From positions 806,001 through 870,000 of the forward strand of contig NZ_JASSUA010000001.1 of NCBI RefSeq assembly GCF_030227115.1: a stretch of DNA of 64,000 nt. The letters are read 5' to 3'. Of this stretch, positions 33,823 to 42,863 are shown piece by piece (position 1 is the stretch's first letter; each line of letters starts with the position of its first letter). The notes below the pieces were generated by a model. That model was given only the letters and a program-made list of their open reading frames with translations, was not told the origin of the DNA and did not search any database. Position numbers and translations under genes: made by a program. This DNA is from Marinobacter sp. SS13-12 (GTDB lineage Bacteria; Pseudomonadota; Gammaproteobacteria; Pseudomonadales; Oleiphilaceae).

Positions 33823-35325
33823 ATGTCTGATACTGCTGAGCAGCAATCTGCTGCCTCCGAATCCGTTGCGGATGACCGTCAATCAGGAGCTGAAGGCTCT
33901 TTGTTGGACCAGGTAATGGCCAACAGTCGCATGGCACCCGCCGATGAAGGCTACGATGTGGCGCGCCGCGGTGTGGCGACGTTTATCTCCAACCTGCTGA
34001 AAAGCGACGAGAAAGGCCAGCCGGTCAACAAGGCTCTGGTGGACCAGATGGTGGTCGAGCTGGACCGCAAGATCAGCGCCCAGATGGATGAAATCCTGCA
34101 CGCACCGAAATTGCAGGAACTGGAGTCCTCCTGGCGTGGCCTGAAACTGATGGTTGATCGCACGGATTTCCGCGAGAACATCAAGGTGGATATCCTCCAC
34201 GCCACCAAGACCGAACTGCTGGAAGACTTCGAGTTTGCGCCCGACGTGACCCAGACTGGTTTCTACAAGCACATCTACTCCACCGAATACGGCCAGTTTG
34301 GCGGCGAGCCCGTGGGCGCCGTGGTTGGCAACTACGCGTTCACGCCTTCCACTCCGGACATGAAGCTGCTGCAGTACGTGTCTTCCGTGGGCGCCATGGC
34401 CCATGCGCCGTTCCTGTCCTCCGTTGCACCCTCCTTCTTTGGTGTCGACAGCTATCAGGAACTGCCCGCCATCAAGGAACTGAAAGCCGTTTTCGAAGGC
34501 CCGAAATACGCCAAGTGGCGCTCTCTTCGGGAGTCTGAAGACGCCCGTTACCTGGGCCTGACATCACCACGCTTCCTGCTGCGGGTGCCTTACGACCCCA
34601 CCGAAAACCCGGTGCGCAGCTTCAACTACAAGGAAGAGGTGTCCGGTGACCATGAGCATTACCTGTGGGGCAATACCGCCTACCTGCTGGCCACGCGCCT
34701 GACCGAAAGCTTCGCCAAGTACCGCTGGTGCCCGAACATCATCGGTCCGCAAAGCGGTGGCTCGGTGGAAGACCTGCCGGTTCACACCTTTGAATCCTTC
34801 GGCCAGTTGGAAGCCAAGATTCCGACCGAGGTGCTGATCACCGACCGTCGCGAATACGAAATGGCCGACGAAGGTTTCATCGCCCTGACCATGCGCAAGG
34901 GCAGCGACAACGCGGCCTTCTTCTCCGCCAACTCCGTGCAGAAGCCCAAGCAGTTCCCCAACACCAAGGAAGGCAAGGAAGCGGAAACCAATTACAAGCT
35001 GGGTACACAACTGCCTTACATGATGATCGTCAACCGCCTGGCACACTACATCAAGGTGCTGCAGCGGGAGCAGATCGGTTCCTGGAAAGAACGTCAGGAT
35101 CTTGAGCGGGAGCTGAACACCTGGATTCGCCAGTACGTGGCCGACCAGGAAAACCCGCCGGCGGATGTTCGCAGCCGTCGTCCGCTGCGTGCTGCCAAGG
35201 TGATTGTTTCCGATGTGGAAGGCGATCCTGGCTGGTACTCGGTGTCCCTGGCGGTTCGTCCGCACTTCAAGTACATGGGTGCGAACTTCGAGCTGTCACT
35301 CGTCGGCCGTCTGGACAAGGATTGA
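33823..35325 (+). CDS. tssC: T6SS contractile sheath large subunit TssC
   Basis: TssC (VipB) makes most of the sheath wall. The 500-aa protein has an N-terminal helical segment, LESSWRGLKLMVDRTDFRENIKVDILHATKTELLEDFE, GNYAFTPSTPDMKLLQYVSSVGAMAHAPF, FLLRVPYDPTENPVRSFNYKEEV, NTAYLLATRLTESFAKYRWCPNIIGPQSGG, and the C-terminal DVRSRRPLRAAKVIVSDVEGDPGWYSVSLAVRPHFKYMGANFELSLVGRLDKD (given in parts; conserved). Length matches the family. Only 3 nt separate it from tssE. Confidence 0.97.
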   Translation: MSDTAEQQSAASESVADDRQSGAEGSLLDQVMANSRMAPADEGYDVARRGVATFISNLLKSDEKGQPVNKALVDQMVVELDRKISAQMDEILHAPKLQELESSWRGLKLMVDRTDFRENIKVDILHATKTELLEDFEFAPDVTQTGFYKHIYSTEYGQFGGEPVGAVVGNYAFTPSTPDMKLLQYVSSVGAMAHAPFLSSVAPSFFGVDSYQELPAIKELKAVFEGPKYAKWRSLRESEDARYLGLTSPRFLLRVPYDPTENPVRSFNYKEEVSGDHEHYLWGNTAYLLATRLTESFAKYRWCPNIIGPQSGGSVEDLPVHTFESFGQLEAKIPTEVLITDRREYEMADEGFIALTMRKGSDNAAFFSANSVQKPKQFPNTKEGKEAETNYKLGTQLPYMMIVNRLAHYIKVLQREQIGSWKERQDLERELNTWIRQYVADQENPPADVRSRRPLRAAKVIVSDVEGDPGWYSVSLAVRPHFKYMGANFELSLVGRLDKD

Positions 35326-35328
35326 TCC

Positions 35329-35769
35329 GTGTTCAGCAACACCGGCGCTGACGGTGTTCAGGCTTCGGGCGGCAGCCTGTTCGAGCGCCTGGAACAGGCT
35401 GCCGAACCCGAGGGGCAGGGCATGGGGGAAGTGACCCATGTGGTGGATTCCATCAAGCGCCATCTGGTTCGCCTGCTGAATGCCCATCCGGGCAACAGTG
35501 AGAGCGTGCCGGACCTGGGGCTGGTGGATTTCAACGACGCCACCCTCGGTACCCATGACCTGAGCATTCGTATTCGCAGCGCGATACGGCAGTGTATTGA
35601 GAAGTTCGAACCCAGGGTGAACCGGGTGGATGTGATGGCAATGCCCCAGGGGCCGGACCCATTGCAGCTGCGGTTCCAGGTGACGGTCTACCTGAAGGTG
35701 GGTTCGGAAGACGATAAGACGACCATCGATTTGTTATTGGATGACAAGCGCTATTACAGAGTTGTGTAA
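35329..35769 (+). CDS. tssE: T6SS baseplate subunit TssE (gp25-like)
   Basis: TssE initiates sheath assembly on the baseplate, like phage T4 gp25. The 146-aa protein starts with GTG at 35329. The gp25 pattern is visible as SIKRHLVRLLNAHPGNSESVPDLGLVDFND, then IRSAIRQCIEKFEPRVNRVDV and the beta-hairpin end. It sits 3 nt after tssC. After its stop the operon is interrupted by 257 bp containing two hairpin repeats. Confidence 0.95.
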   Translation: MFSNTGADGVQASGGSLFERLEQAAEPEGQGMGEVTHVVDSIKRHLVRLLNAHPGNSESVPDLGLVDFNDATLGTHDLSIRIRSAIRQCIEKFEPRVNRVDVMAMPQGPDPLQLRFQVTVYLKVGSEDDKTTIDLLLDDKRYYRVV

Positions 35770-35791
35770 ATAGCTGGCAGACACGGATGAG

Positions 35792-35903
35792 AGTGGGGGT
35801 GCAGGCAGGCTTTTCAAAAGTGTGCGGAGCCATGGATGGCGGAGCTCAAGCGCCCCATGGATGGGCTTGAGCGTCTTTTGGAAAGCCTGCCTGCACCCCC
35901 GCT
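35792..35903 (+). repeat. family A hairpin repeat, copy 2
   Basis: The arms 35792-35820 and 35875-35903 pair over all 29 positions counting two G-U wobbles. Inside is the constant core GCGGAGCCATGGATGGCGG (35824-35842), followed by an 8-bp hairpin GCTCAAGC/GCTTGAGC (35844-35851/35865-35872). Both inner loops carry ATGGAT; the GGA triplets are at 35834-35836 and 35859-35861. It is in the sense orientation of the T6SS operon, 22 nt after tssE. Confidence 0.9.
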
Positions 35904-35913
35904 CGGAGTCAGC

Positions 35914-36000
35914 GGGGACGGCGATACCTTTTCCTCTGGGAAAAAGAACTCGCTTCGCTCAGACACCTTTTTCCCGGCGGAAAAGGCATCCCCATCCCCT
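35914..36000. repeat. family B long hairpin repeat, copy 2
   Basis: The outer arms 35914-35934 and 35980-36000 pair at 18 of 21 positions. The inner stem CTGGGAAAAAG (35936-35946) pairs with CTTTTTCCC (35966-35974). The loop GAACTCGCTT...GCTCAGACAC matches copy 1 at 21553-21646 with one C/T change, while the outer arms are different. It starts 10 nt after the family A copy and ends 26 nt before tssF. Confidence 0.85.
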
Positions 36001-36026
36001 CGGCCGAACTTTGGTGCAGTAGTTTT

Positions 36027-37799
36027 ATGAAGCTAAATCGATTTTACAGGGATGAGTTGAGCTTTTTGCGCTTGCAGGGACGGGAGTTCGCGGATGCGCA
36101 TCCGCAACTGACTCGCTTCCTGTCTGAGCAGAGCACAGACCCGGATGTCGAACGGTTGCTCGAGGGCTTTGCGTTTCTGACCGGGAAGCTTCGGGAGAAG
36201 GTCGAAGACGAGTTTCCGGAGTTGACGCATTCGTTGTTGAACATGTTGTGGCCGAACTATCTGCGGCCGGTGCCCAGTTGCACCATCATGCGGTTTGATC
36301 CGCAGTTGCATGCCATCAGTGAGCGCCAGCGGGTTGAGCGGCATACCGAGATCAAGAGCCGGCCGCTCGGCGATGCGACGCGGCAGACCCAGTGCCGGTT
36401 CCGCACCTGCCGGGCGGTGGATGTGTTTCCGGTGAGTGTGGCGGATGCCCATGCGGAGCATTCCCGGGAAGTGTCTTCGGTGACTGTGGACCTGGCTCTG
36501 CATACCGACCAGCCGCTGTCTTCCCTCGGCCTGGATAACCTGCGGTTTTACCTGGGTGGCGAGAGTCATATTTCCGAGACGCTGTACCTGTGGCTGAATC
36601 ACTACCTGAAGCGCATGGAACTGGTGGTGGGGGATTCGGTGTTTTCCATTCCGGCCAGCCATCTGAAGCCGGTGGGATTTGCCAGTGATGAAGCCCTGTT
36701 GCCGTATCCCAAGAACGCCTATCCCGGCTACCGGATTCTGCAGGAATACCTGAGTTTTCCCGAAGCCTTCCGGTTTGTGGATATCCAGGGCCTGAAAGCG
36801 CGGTTGCCGGCGGTTCAGGCGGATGAGGTCAGCCTGCGTTTCCACTTCAGCCGCATTCTGCCGCCGGATGCGAAGATCCGGGCGGAGAACTTTCAGCTTT
36901 ACTGCACGCCGGCCATCAATCTGTTCAGCCACGAGGCCGATCCGGTGGACCTGAACGGTCGCCAGACGGAGTACCGGATTGCGCCGTCCAGCCGCTCGCC
37001 AGAGCACTACGAAGTGTTCAGCATCGAGCAGGTGGAAGGCTGGCTGGAAGGCCGGTCGGGGCGGGGGGAGCCGCGGTTGTACACGGCTTTTGAGAGTTTT
37101 CAGCATGAAGTGGAGCGCGATCGTGGTCGCACCGCCCTGTATTACCGGGTAAAGGCCCGGGAGAGTGTGCGTGGGGATGGGTTTGATCACTACATTTCCT
37201 TCGTGCGCGGGGATGAGTCCGAGTGCATGAACCGCCAGGAAGCGGTATCGCTGACGCTCACCTGTACCAACCGGCAGTTGCCCCATCAACTGGCGGTGGG
37301 GGAAATCTGCATGGCGACAGAGACCACGCCGGCGTTTGCGTCGTTCAGCAATATTACCCGGCCCACCCATACCCTGCGGCCGACGCTGGATGGCAGCCTG
37401 TTATGGACGCTGATCTCCAACCTGTCGCTGAACTATCTGTCGCTGCTGGACGTGGACGCCCTGCGAACGGTGCTAAGGGTCTATGATTTTCGCGCGCTGG
37501 TGGACCGCCAGGCGGAGCGGGTGTCCCAGAAGCGGCTGGCCGGCATCCTGGATATCGAAACTACGCCGGTGGACCGTATGGTGCGAGGGTTGCCAGTGCG
37601 GGGTATCCGTTCGGTGATGCGCCTGGACCAGCAGTCGTTTGCCTCGGAAGGCGATCTTTATCTGTTCGGCACCGTACTCAGCCAGTTCTTTGCGCTCTAT
37701 GCCAGTATTAACGCATTTCACCAACTGGAAGTGGTGAACACAGACAACCAGGAACGGTACACATGGACGTTACAGCAAGGGCAGCAGCCTCTGATGTAG
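36027..37799 (+). CDS. tssF: T6SS baseplate subunit TssF
   Basis: TssF is the main wedge protein of the baseplate and works with TssG, TssK and TssE. The 590-aa protein begins MKLNRFYRDELSFLRLQGREFADAHPQL and has the family phrases EFPELTHSLLNMLWPNYLRPVPSCTIMRF, VNLFSHEADPVDLNGRQTEYRI-like AINLFSHEADPVDL, LTCTNRQLPHQL and LNYLSLLDVDALRTVLRVYDF. There is no good ribosome binding site before the ATG; a T-rich stretch follows the repeat. It overlaps tssG by 37 nt. Confidence 0.96.
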   Translation: MKLNRFYRDELSFLRLQGREFADAHPQLTRFLSEQSTDPDVERLLEGFAFLTGKLREKVEDEFPELTHSLLNMLWPNYLRPVPSCTIMRFDPQLHAISERQRVERHTEIKSRPLGDATRQTQCRFRTCRAVDVFPVSVADAHAEHSREVSSVTVDLALHTDQPLSSLGLDNLRFYLGGESHISETLYLWLNHYLKRMELVVGDSVFSIPASHLKPVGFASDEALLPYPKNAYPGYRILQEYLSFPEAFRFVDIQGLKARLPAVQADEVSLRFHFSRILPPDAKIRAENFQLYCTPAINLFSHEADPVDLNGRQTEYRIAPSSRSPEHYEVFSIEQVEGWLEGRSGRGEPRLYTAFESFQHEVERDRGRTALYYRVKARESVRGDGFDHYISFVRGDESECMNRQEAVSLTLTCTNRQLPHQLAVGEICMATETTPAFASFSNITRPTHTLRPTLDGSLLWTLISNLSLNYLSLLDVDALRTVLRVYDFRALVDRQAERVSQKRLAGILDIETTPVDRMVRGLPVRGIRSVMRLDQQSFASEGDLYLFGTVLSQFFALYASINAFHQLEVVNTDNQERYTWTLQQGQQPLM

Positions 37800-38779
37800 C
37801 CGAGCTGCAGCCCGTTCTGGGCAATGCACGGCGTTACAGTTTTTTTCAGCTGGTGGATCTGATCCATCGTCACCACGGTGATGATCTGGAGCGGTCCCAG
37901 GACGAACAGCCCCAACGGGAGCGTATCCGCTTCTCGGCATCGGCCGGGTTGGGGTTTCCGGGCAGTGATGTGGTGTCGGCGGCGTCGCCGGAGCACGAAC
38001 ATGCGCCCTACCAGCTGGAAGTCAGTTTCCTGGGCCTGCACGGTTCCCAGTCGCCCCTGCCCGGTTACTACCTGGAGGACCTGGCCTGGGAAGCCGGCCA
38101 GAACCTTGGCATCCGGCGCCACTTCCTGGATTTCTTCAATCACCGGCTGGTGACCCTGTTTCACCGGGCGTGGCGCAAGTATCGCTATTACGTGCGCTTT
38201 CAGCCGGAAGCCTCGGATGGCTTTTCCGAGCATATCTTTTCCCTGGTGGGCCTGGGAGACCCGCAGGTCCGGGCGGCCACACCGGTCAACTGGTCCAAGA
38301 TGCTGGCCTACGCCGGGATGATGGCAGGCCGCAGCCGCTCGCCGGAGGTGGTCAGCGGCATCATCGGTCACTGTTTTGATCTCGACGACGTGGGCATTGA
38401 GCAGTGGGTACTGAGGAGGGTGGAGATTCCCCAGGACCAGCAAACCCGCCTGGGGCAGGCCAATGCCTCCCTGGGTGAGGACACATTGGTTGGCTCCGGC
38501 ATTCGCGACCGCAGTGGCAAGTTCATCTTGCGTATCCGTAACCTGGACCGGCAGCGGTTCGCGGACTTCCTGCCCAATGGCTCAGACCACGACCGATTGG
38601 TGAAGCTGGTGGAGTTTGTCACCCGGGAACAACTCGCCTACGACCTGGAGTTGCAGATGCGCCCCAGGGACGTGAAACCGATGCAAATGGGCGCCGATGT
38701 GCGTCTGGGTTGGAATTCGTTTGTGACACCGGAAAAGGCCAGGAAGCTGCCCGCGGTGCGACTGCAGATACGCCGCTGA
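37763..38779 (+). CDS. tssG: T6SS baseplate subunit TssG
   Basis: TssG completes the TssF2G wedge. The 338-aa protein has RRYSFFQLVDLIHR near residue 25, ERIRFSASAGLGFPGSDV, the characteristic FLGLHGSQSPLPGYYLEDL, FLDFFNHRLVTLFHRAWRKYRYYV, and a C-terminal LGWNSFVTPEK. The start lies inside tssF, indicating translational coupling. Length is normal. Confidence 0.96.
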   Translation: MDVTARAAASDVAELQPVLGNARRYSFFQLVDLIHRHHGDDLERSQDEQPQRERIRFSASAGLGFPGSDVVSAASPEHEHAPYQLEVSFLGLHGSQSPLPGYYLEDLAWEAGQNLGIRRHFLDFFNHRLVTLFHRAWRKYRYYVRFQPEASDGFSEHIFSLVGLGDPQVRAATPVNWSKMLAYAGMMAGRSRSPEVVSGIIGHCFDLDDVGIEQWVLRRVEIPQDQQTRLGQANASLGEDTLVGSGIRDRSGKFILRIRNLDRQRFADFLPNGSDHDRLVKLVEFVTREQLAYDLELQMRPRDVKPMQMGADVRLGWNSFVTPEKARKLPAVRLQIRR

Positions 38780-38823
38780 TCTCAACGAACTGAGTGAATG
38801 GATTCAGTAAAAGGAAACCGGAT

Positions 38824-40158
38824 ATGGAACATCAACAAAGCCGCAGCCTGAAACTGGTGGTGAGCAACCCCACCCAGGTTGCCAGTGGTCTCGCCCGGGA
38901 GCATGTATTCGGGGTCAGGGGTGGGTCCATTGGCAGTGCCGGCAGCGACACCTGGCAATTGTCCTCTCACCGTACCGGCGCCATGGCGGGCCACGCCGAA
39001 GTGCGTTTTATGGACGGTGTGTTCTGCCTGATCGACCGTAGTGGCCGCACCTACATCAACAGCGGCACCCAGCCGGTGGGGCGTGGACGCCGGGCCCGCC
39101 TGAAGAGTGGCGACACCATCACCATAGGTCGTTATCAGCTCAGGGCGGAGGTGCTCAATGGCCAGCGCCAGCCTGGCATCCTGCCGGAAGAAGCGGAGGA
39201 CGACACCCTGGTGAATGTGGACGAAGGCGAGCTGATGCGAGCCGAAGAGCGGGAGCCGGAAACCGTTGGTGATGAACCGCTGCACGGCTTGCGGCCAGCC
39301 CCGGGAGAAGTTTTCAGCGACGATCCTCTACAGGCATGGACCGACACCCGCGAGCAAAGCCGGAGCACTGAAGACGATTTCAGCCGTGAACAGGATTCCC
39401 TGCTGGCAGACAAGCCGGAGTGGTATGCCCGCGACGGCGCCGTCACCGACGAGTACCGCGAAAACCGGGATGTGGCCATGGGGTTACCCGTGCAACAAGG
39501 AGAGCGTGACAGGATGTCTGAGACCACCAAACCGGCACGCCGCCGGGAAAGCAACGACCAGAGCCGACAGCACATCAGCGGTGCGCCGCTGTTGCGTGGT
39601 ATGGAGATTGACCTGGGTTTTGCCGACAGCGATGAAATGCGCCTGTTCCTGGAAGAGGCCGGCCAGACCCTGAAAGCCACCGTGGAAGGTTTGCTGACCC
39701 TGCATCAGGGCGAGGACAGCCGCCATCAGGCCCTGCGTACCCGCCTGCAGCCTATCGAGGACAATCCGCTGCGCCTGGGCGAGGACTACAAGGATACCGT
39801 GCAGACCCTGTTCGCCAGTCAGCGCAGCCCGGTACACCTGTCGGCGCCGGCGGCAGTCAGCGAAAGCCTGCAAAGCCTGCATCATCATCAGGTCGCCACC
39901 CAGACTGCCATCCGCGAAGGACTGGACGCCATTCTCCACGCCTTTTCCCCCGAAGCGTTACTGCGCCGGTTCCACGGCTATCGCCGCGGACTGAAAACCG
40001 ACGAAGACGAAAGCAACTGGGCATGGGAGATGTACCAACACTATTACCGGGAACTGAGTTCCAGCCGTCAGCAGGGATTCGAGCGCCTTTTTCAGGAGGT
40101 GTTTGACCAGGCTTACGATCAACAACTGCGCCAATTACAGAGGGAGAACCTGTCGTGA
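38824..40158 (+). CDS. T6SS-associated FHA domain protein (Fha/TagH)
   Basis: The 444-aa scaffold protein has an N-terminal FHA domain (about residues 10-110: VFGVRGGSIGSAGSDTWQLSSHRT, AEVRFMDGVFCLIDRSGRTYINS, LKSGDTITIGRYQL), a long acidic, presumably disordered linker, and a C-terminal helical T6SS FHA-associated domain with EDNPLRLG and FSPEALLRRFHG. ATG 38824 follows AAGGAAA; an earlier ATG at 38794 has no site. FHA proteins normally read phosphothreonine set by a PpkA kinase, yet no kinase or phosphatase gene is in this cluster. Confidence 0.93.
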   Translation: MEHQQSRSLKLVVSNPTQVASGLAREHVFGVRGGSIGSAGSDTWQLSSHRTGAMAGHAEVRFMDGVFCLIDRSGRTYINSGTQPVGRGRRARLKSGDTITIGRYQLRAEVLNGQRQPGILPEEAEDDTLVNVDEGELMRAEEREPETVGDEPLHGLRPAPGEVFSDDPLQAWTDTREQSRSTEDDFSREQDSLLADKPEWYARDGAVTDEYRENRDVAMGLPVQQGERDRMSETTKPARRRESNDQSRQHISGAPLLRGMEIDLGFADSDEMRLFLEEAGQTLKATVEGLLTLHQGEDSRHQALRTRLQPIEDNPLRLGEDYKDTVQTLFASQRSPVHLSAPAAVSESLQSLHHHQVATQTAIREGLDAILHAFSPEALLRRFHGYRRGLKTDEDESNWAWEMYQHYYRELSSSRQQGFERLFQEVFDQAYDQQLRQLQRENLS

Positions 40159-40688
40159 AGTACTGCAAATGGAGTTTGCTGGTCGCCATTCTCGTTTTGG
40201 TGGGGTGTAGCACCCCCTATAACGCCGTTACCAAAACCGCCAAGGTGATATGGGACCCGGACATCCCCGTGGGCTATCCGGAAGACCTGCCAAGCCGCGT
40301 GGACCTGACCATGCTGGCGGAGCCGGATGTGAACCCCAACGAATCCCTGGCGCCCACGCCGATTGCCTTCCAGATCATCCAGATGCGGGACAGCTCGCGG
40401 CTGATGGCAGCGGATTTCGATCAGTTGCTGGGTGAGCTGGAGCCATCCCTGGGCCGCAACTACGTGGACCACAGCGATTACACCCTGGTGCCGGGACAGT
40501 TCAAATTTATTGAACCGTTCGAGATCGCCGAAGACACCCGTTTTATTGGGGTGATCGCCTTCTATGCTTACCCCAACCTGTCCCAGTGGAAGAAGGTGGT
40601 AAAGGTCGATCCCATCGGTGGTCGGTACCACCTGCTGGTCAACCTGCGTGAGCGTGAAGTCAAACTCAGAAGGTCGGATGAGTCCTGA
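40155..40688 (+). CDS. tssJ: T6SS outer-membrane lipoprotein TssJ
   Basis: TssJ (VasD) anchors the TssJLM trans-envelope complex to the outer membrane. The 177-aa protein starts with GTG overlapping the FHA stop. The lipobox LVLVGC puts the acylated residue at Cys18. The transthyretin-like beta-sandwich follows, with SLAPTPIAFQIIQMRD, DYTLVPGQFKFIEPFEIAEDTRFIGVIAFYAYP and a WKKVVKV strand. It overlaps tssK by 1 nt. Confidence 0.95.
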   Translation: MKYCKWSLLVAILVLVGCSTPYNAVTKTAKVIWDPDIPVGYPEDLPSRVDLTMLAEPDVNPNESLAPTPIAFQIIQMRDSSRLMAADFDQLLGELEPSLGRNYVDHSDYTLVPGQFKFIEPFEIAEDTRFIGVIAFYAYPNLSQWKKVVKVDPIGGRYHLLVNLREREVKLRRSDES

Positions 40689-42022
40689 TGTCTGCAACCA
40701 ATCGAGTCGTCTGGAGTGATGGGCTGTTTATCAAACCCCAGCACTTCCAGCAGCAACAGAGATACCTGGAACACCAGATCAACGAACGGGCCCTGGCGGT
40801 TTCCGATTACCTTTATGGTTTCAGCGACCTGGAGCTCAACGCGGAATACCTGAGTTTTGGCCGCGTGGGCCTGGTCAGGGCGAGTGGGCTGTTTCCGGAC
40901 GGTACCCGTTTCTGCCTGCCCCAGGACGACGTGATGCCAGAGCCCCTGGAAATCACCGATGCCTCCGTGGCCAATCAGGTGGTGTACCTGGCCCTGCCCC
41001 TGGGCAGTGAGAGCCTGGCAGAAGTGGAGTGGCCCGATGCTGCCATCGCCGGCCGTTTCCGCGCCCAGAGCGAGGAAATCCGGGACCTGCATTCCATTGA
41101 TGGCGATTCCCACACCATCGACGTGGCCCGGGTGGCCCCGAAACTGATGCTGGAACGGGACGATCGCAGTGCCTACGCGGCTCTGGCCATCGGCCGGATC
41201 CTGGAGAAACGCCCGGATGGCAGCCTGGTGATGGATCCGAACTTCATTCCCACCATGCTCAGTGTGCGTTCAGCGCCCCGGCTGCAGCGTTTCGTGGGGG
41301 AAATGGCCGGGCTGATGCGGGAGCGGGCCAAGAATATAGCCGAGCGCGTGGGTGCCCCCGGGCAGGGTGGCGTGGCGGATGTGGCGGATTTCATGCTGCT
41401 GCAGATGCTCAATCGGGCCCATCCGCGTTTCCTGCACCTGGCACGGCTGCGGCAGTTACACCCGGAGCGTCTCTACGAGGCGTTACTGGAATTGTGCGGC
41501 GAGCTGGTGACCTTCACCGATGAGAACCGCTTGCCCCAGGAATACACCGCCTACGATCACGACTTGCCGGAGGATTCCTTTACACCGCTGATGCAGGTAC
41601 TGAGGCAGTCCCTCAGCACGGTGCTGGAGCCGCGGGCGCTAGCCATCCAGCTGCAGCAGCGCCAGTACGGCCTCACAGTGGCGCCGATCCAGGATGCACA
41701 GCTGATCGGCCAGGCAGAGTTCATTCTGGCAGTGAAGGCGGATATGCCGCTGGATGACCTGCGCAAGCAGTTCACCCAGCAGTGCAAGGTGGCGTCGGTG
41801 GAGAAAATCCGCGATCTCATCAGTCTGCAATTGCCGGGGATTCCGCTGTCGGCCCTGCCGGTGGCTCCCCGTCAGTTGCCGTATCACGCCGGGTTCGTGT
41901 ACTTCCGCCTGGACGACCAGAGCCAGGCCTGGCAGATGCTCGACAACGCCAGCGGCTTTGCGTTCCACGTGGCTGGCAGTTTCCCGGGAATGGAAATGCA
42001 GTTCTGGGCAATCAGGAGCTAG
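40688..42022 (+). CDS. tssK: T6SS baseplate-membrane complex connector TssK
   Basis: TssK is a phage receptor-binding-protein-like trimer that docks the baseplate on TssL/TssM. The 444-aa protein begins NRVVWSDGLFIKPQHFQQQQRYLE, the near-invariant family opening, followed by FPDGTRFCLP, FMLLQMLNRAHPRFLHLA, HPERLYEALLELCGELVTF and the C-terminal GIPLSALPVAPRQLPYHAGFVYFRLD. The start overlaps the tssJ stop (TGATG). Three nt separate it from tssL. Confidence 0.97.
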   Translation: MSATNRVVWSDGLFIKPQHFQQQQRYLEHQINERALAVSDYLYGFSDLELNAEYLSFGRVGLVRASGLFPDGTRFCLPQDDVMPEPLEITDASVANQVVYLALPLGSESLAEVEWPDAAIAGRFRAQSEEIRDLHSIDGDSHTIDVARVAPKLMLERDDRSAYAALAIGRILEKRPDGSLVMDPNFIPTMLSVRSAPRLQRFVGEMAGLMRERAKNIAERVGAPGQGGVADVADFMLLQMLNRAHPRFLHLARLRQLHPERLYEALLELCGELVTFTDENRLPQEYTAYDHDLPEDSFTPLMQVLRQSLSTVLEPRALAIQLQQRQYGLTVAPIQDAQLIGQAEFILAVKADMPLDDLRKQFTQQCKVASVEKIRDLISLQLPGIPLSALPVAPRQLPYHAGFVYFRLDDQSQAWQMLDNASGFAFHVAGSFPGMEMQFWAIRS

Positions 42023-42025
42023 ATC

Positions 42026-42853
42026 ATGGCAGATGCACCGGTGATGGATTCACCCAATGGCAACACGGAAGCAGGTGGCAGTGCGTTTGATGACCTGATG
42101 TTCGGGGACAGTAACCCCGAGGGTCGCGTCGGCGATCAGGGCTTCGGCAATGAGCAATTCCAGCTGCGGGGACTGGAGGATAACCGGCTGATCGATGCCG
42201 CTACACCTCTGCTGGGGCTGGTTATCCGGGTGCGCCGGCTGGCGGATTTTCACGGCGTGGAAAACCTGTACCAGCAGGTAGTGGATGAGGTGGCCACCAT
42301 CGACCGGGAACTGGTGGAGCAGGGTTACGAACGCCCCACCGTGGTGGCCTATCGCTATGTGTTATGTGCCTTTATTGACGAGGCCGTACTGGGCACCGAC
42401 TGGGGCGCCCACAGCGTATGGTCCCAGCATTCCCTGCTGTCCCGCTTCCACAACGAAACCTGGGGTGGCGAAAAGGTATTTGCCATCACTGCCCGCATGG
42501 AGCAGGAACCAGCACGATACCGCGACATGCTGGAGTTCATCTATCTGTGCCTGTGCCTGGGATTCGAGGGCCGCTACAAGGTGATGACCAACGGCCGGGA
42601 CGAATACGAACAGATTATCCGCGGGCTGTACGAACAGATCCGCGGGTTGCGACGGGACGAGGAACCACCGCCGCTGACCAGCGCACTGGACAATGTTACC
42701 CCCGCCCGCAACCGGCTTCGCACCGGCCTGCCCCTGTGGGGTATCGGCGGGCTGTTTGTGGCGGCCATGGCCGGGGTTTACACGCTTTACAACATAGCGC
42801 TGAACGAACGCATCAGGGATGTGCTCAGCGTACTGGAACAACTCCCGAAATAA
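42026..42853 (+). CDS. tssL: T6SS inner-membrane protein TssL (DotU family)
   Basis: TssL (VasF) is part of the TssJLM membrane complex. The 275-aa protein has the DotU cytoplasmic domain: NRLIDAATPLLGLVIRVRRL, VAYRYVLCAFIDEAVLGTDWG, SLLSRFHNETWGGEKVF, MLEFIYLCLCLGFEGRYKV and LYEQIRGL. One C-terminal transmembrane helix follows (LWGIGGLFVAAMAGVYTLY, about 237-256). There is no OmpA-like peptidoglycan-binding extension, so cell-wall attachment must come from another protein. Ends 10 nt before tssH. Confidence 0.96.
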   Translation: MADAPVMDSPNGNTEAGGSAFDDLMFGDSNPEGRVGDQGFGNEQFQLRGLEDNRLIDAATPLLGLVIRVRRLADFHGVENLYQQVVDEVATIDRELVEQGYERPTVVAYRYVLCAFIDEAVLGTDWGAHSVWSQHSLLSRFHNETWGGEKVFAITARMEQEPARYRDMLEFIYLCLCLGFEGRYKVMTNGRDEYEQIIRGLYEQIRGLRRDEEPPPLTSALDNVTPARNRLRTGLPLWGIGGLFVAAMAGVYTLYNIALNERIRDVLSVLEQLPK

Positions 42854-42863
42854 GGAGATCACT

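Noticed and set aside
35770..36026. Insertion sequence inside the T6SS operon
   Set aside because: No transposase frame and no target-site duplication could be seen; the DNA is fully accounted for by two hairpin repeats.
36033..37370. 445-codon minus-strand frame opposite tssF
   Set aside because: Shadow of a well-supported T6SS gene; no motif and no independent signals.
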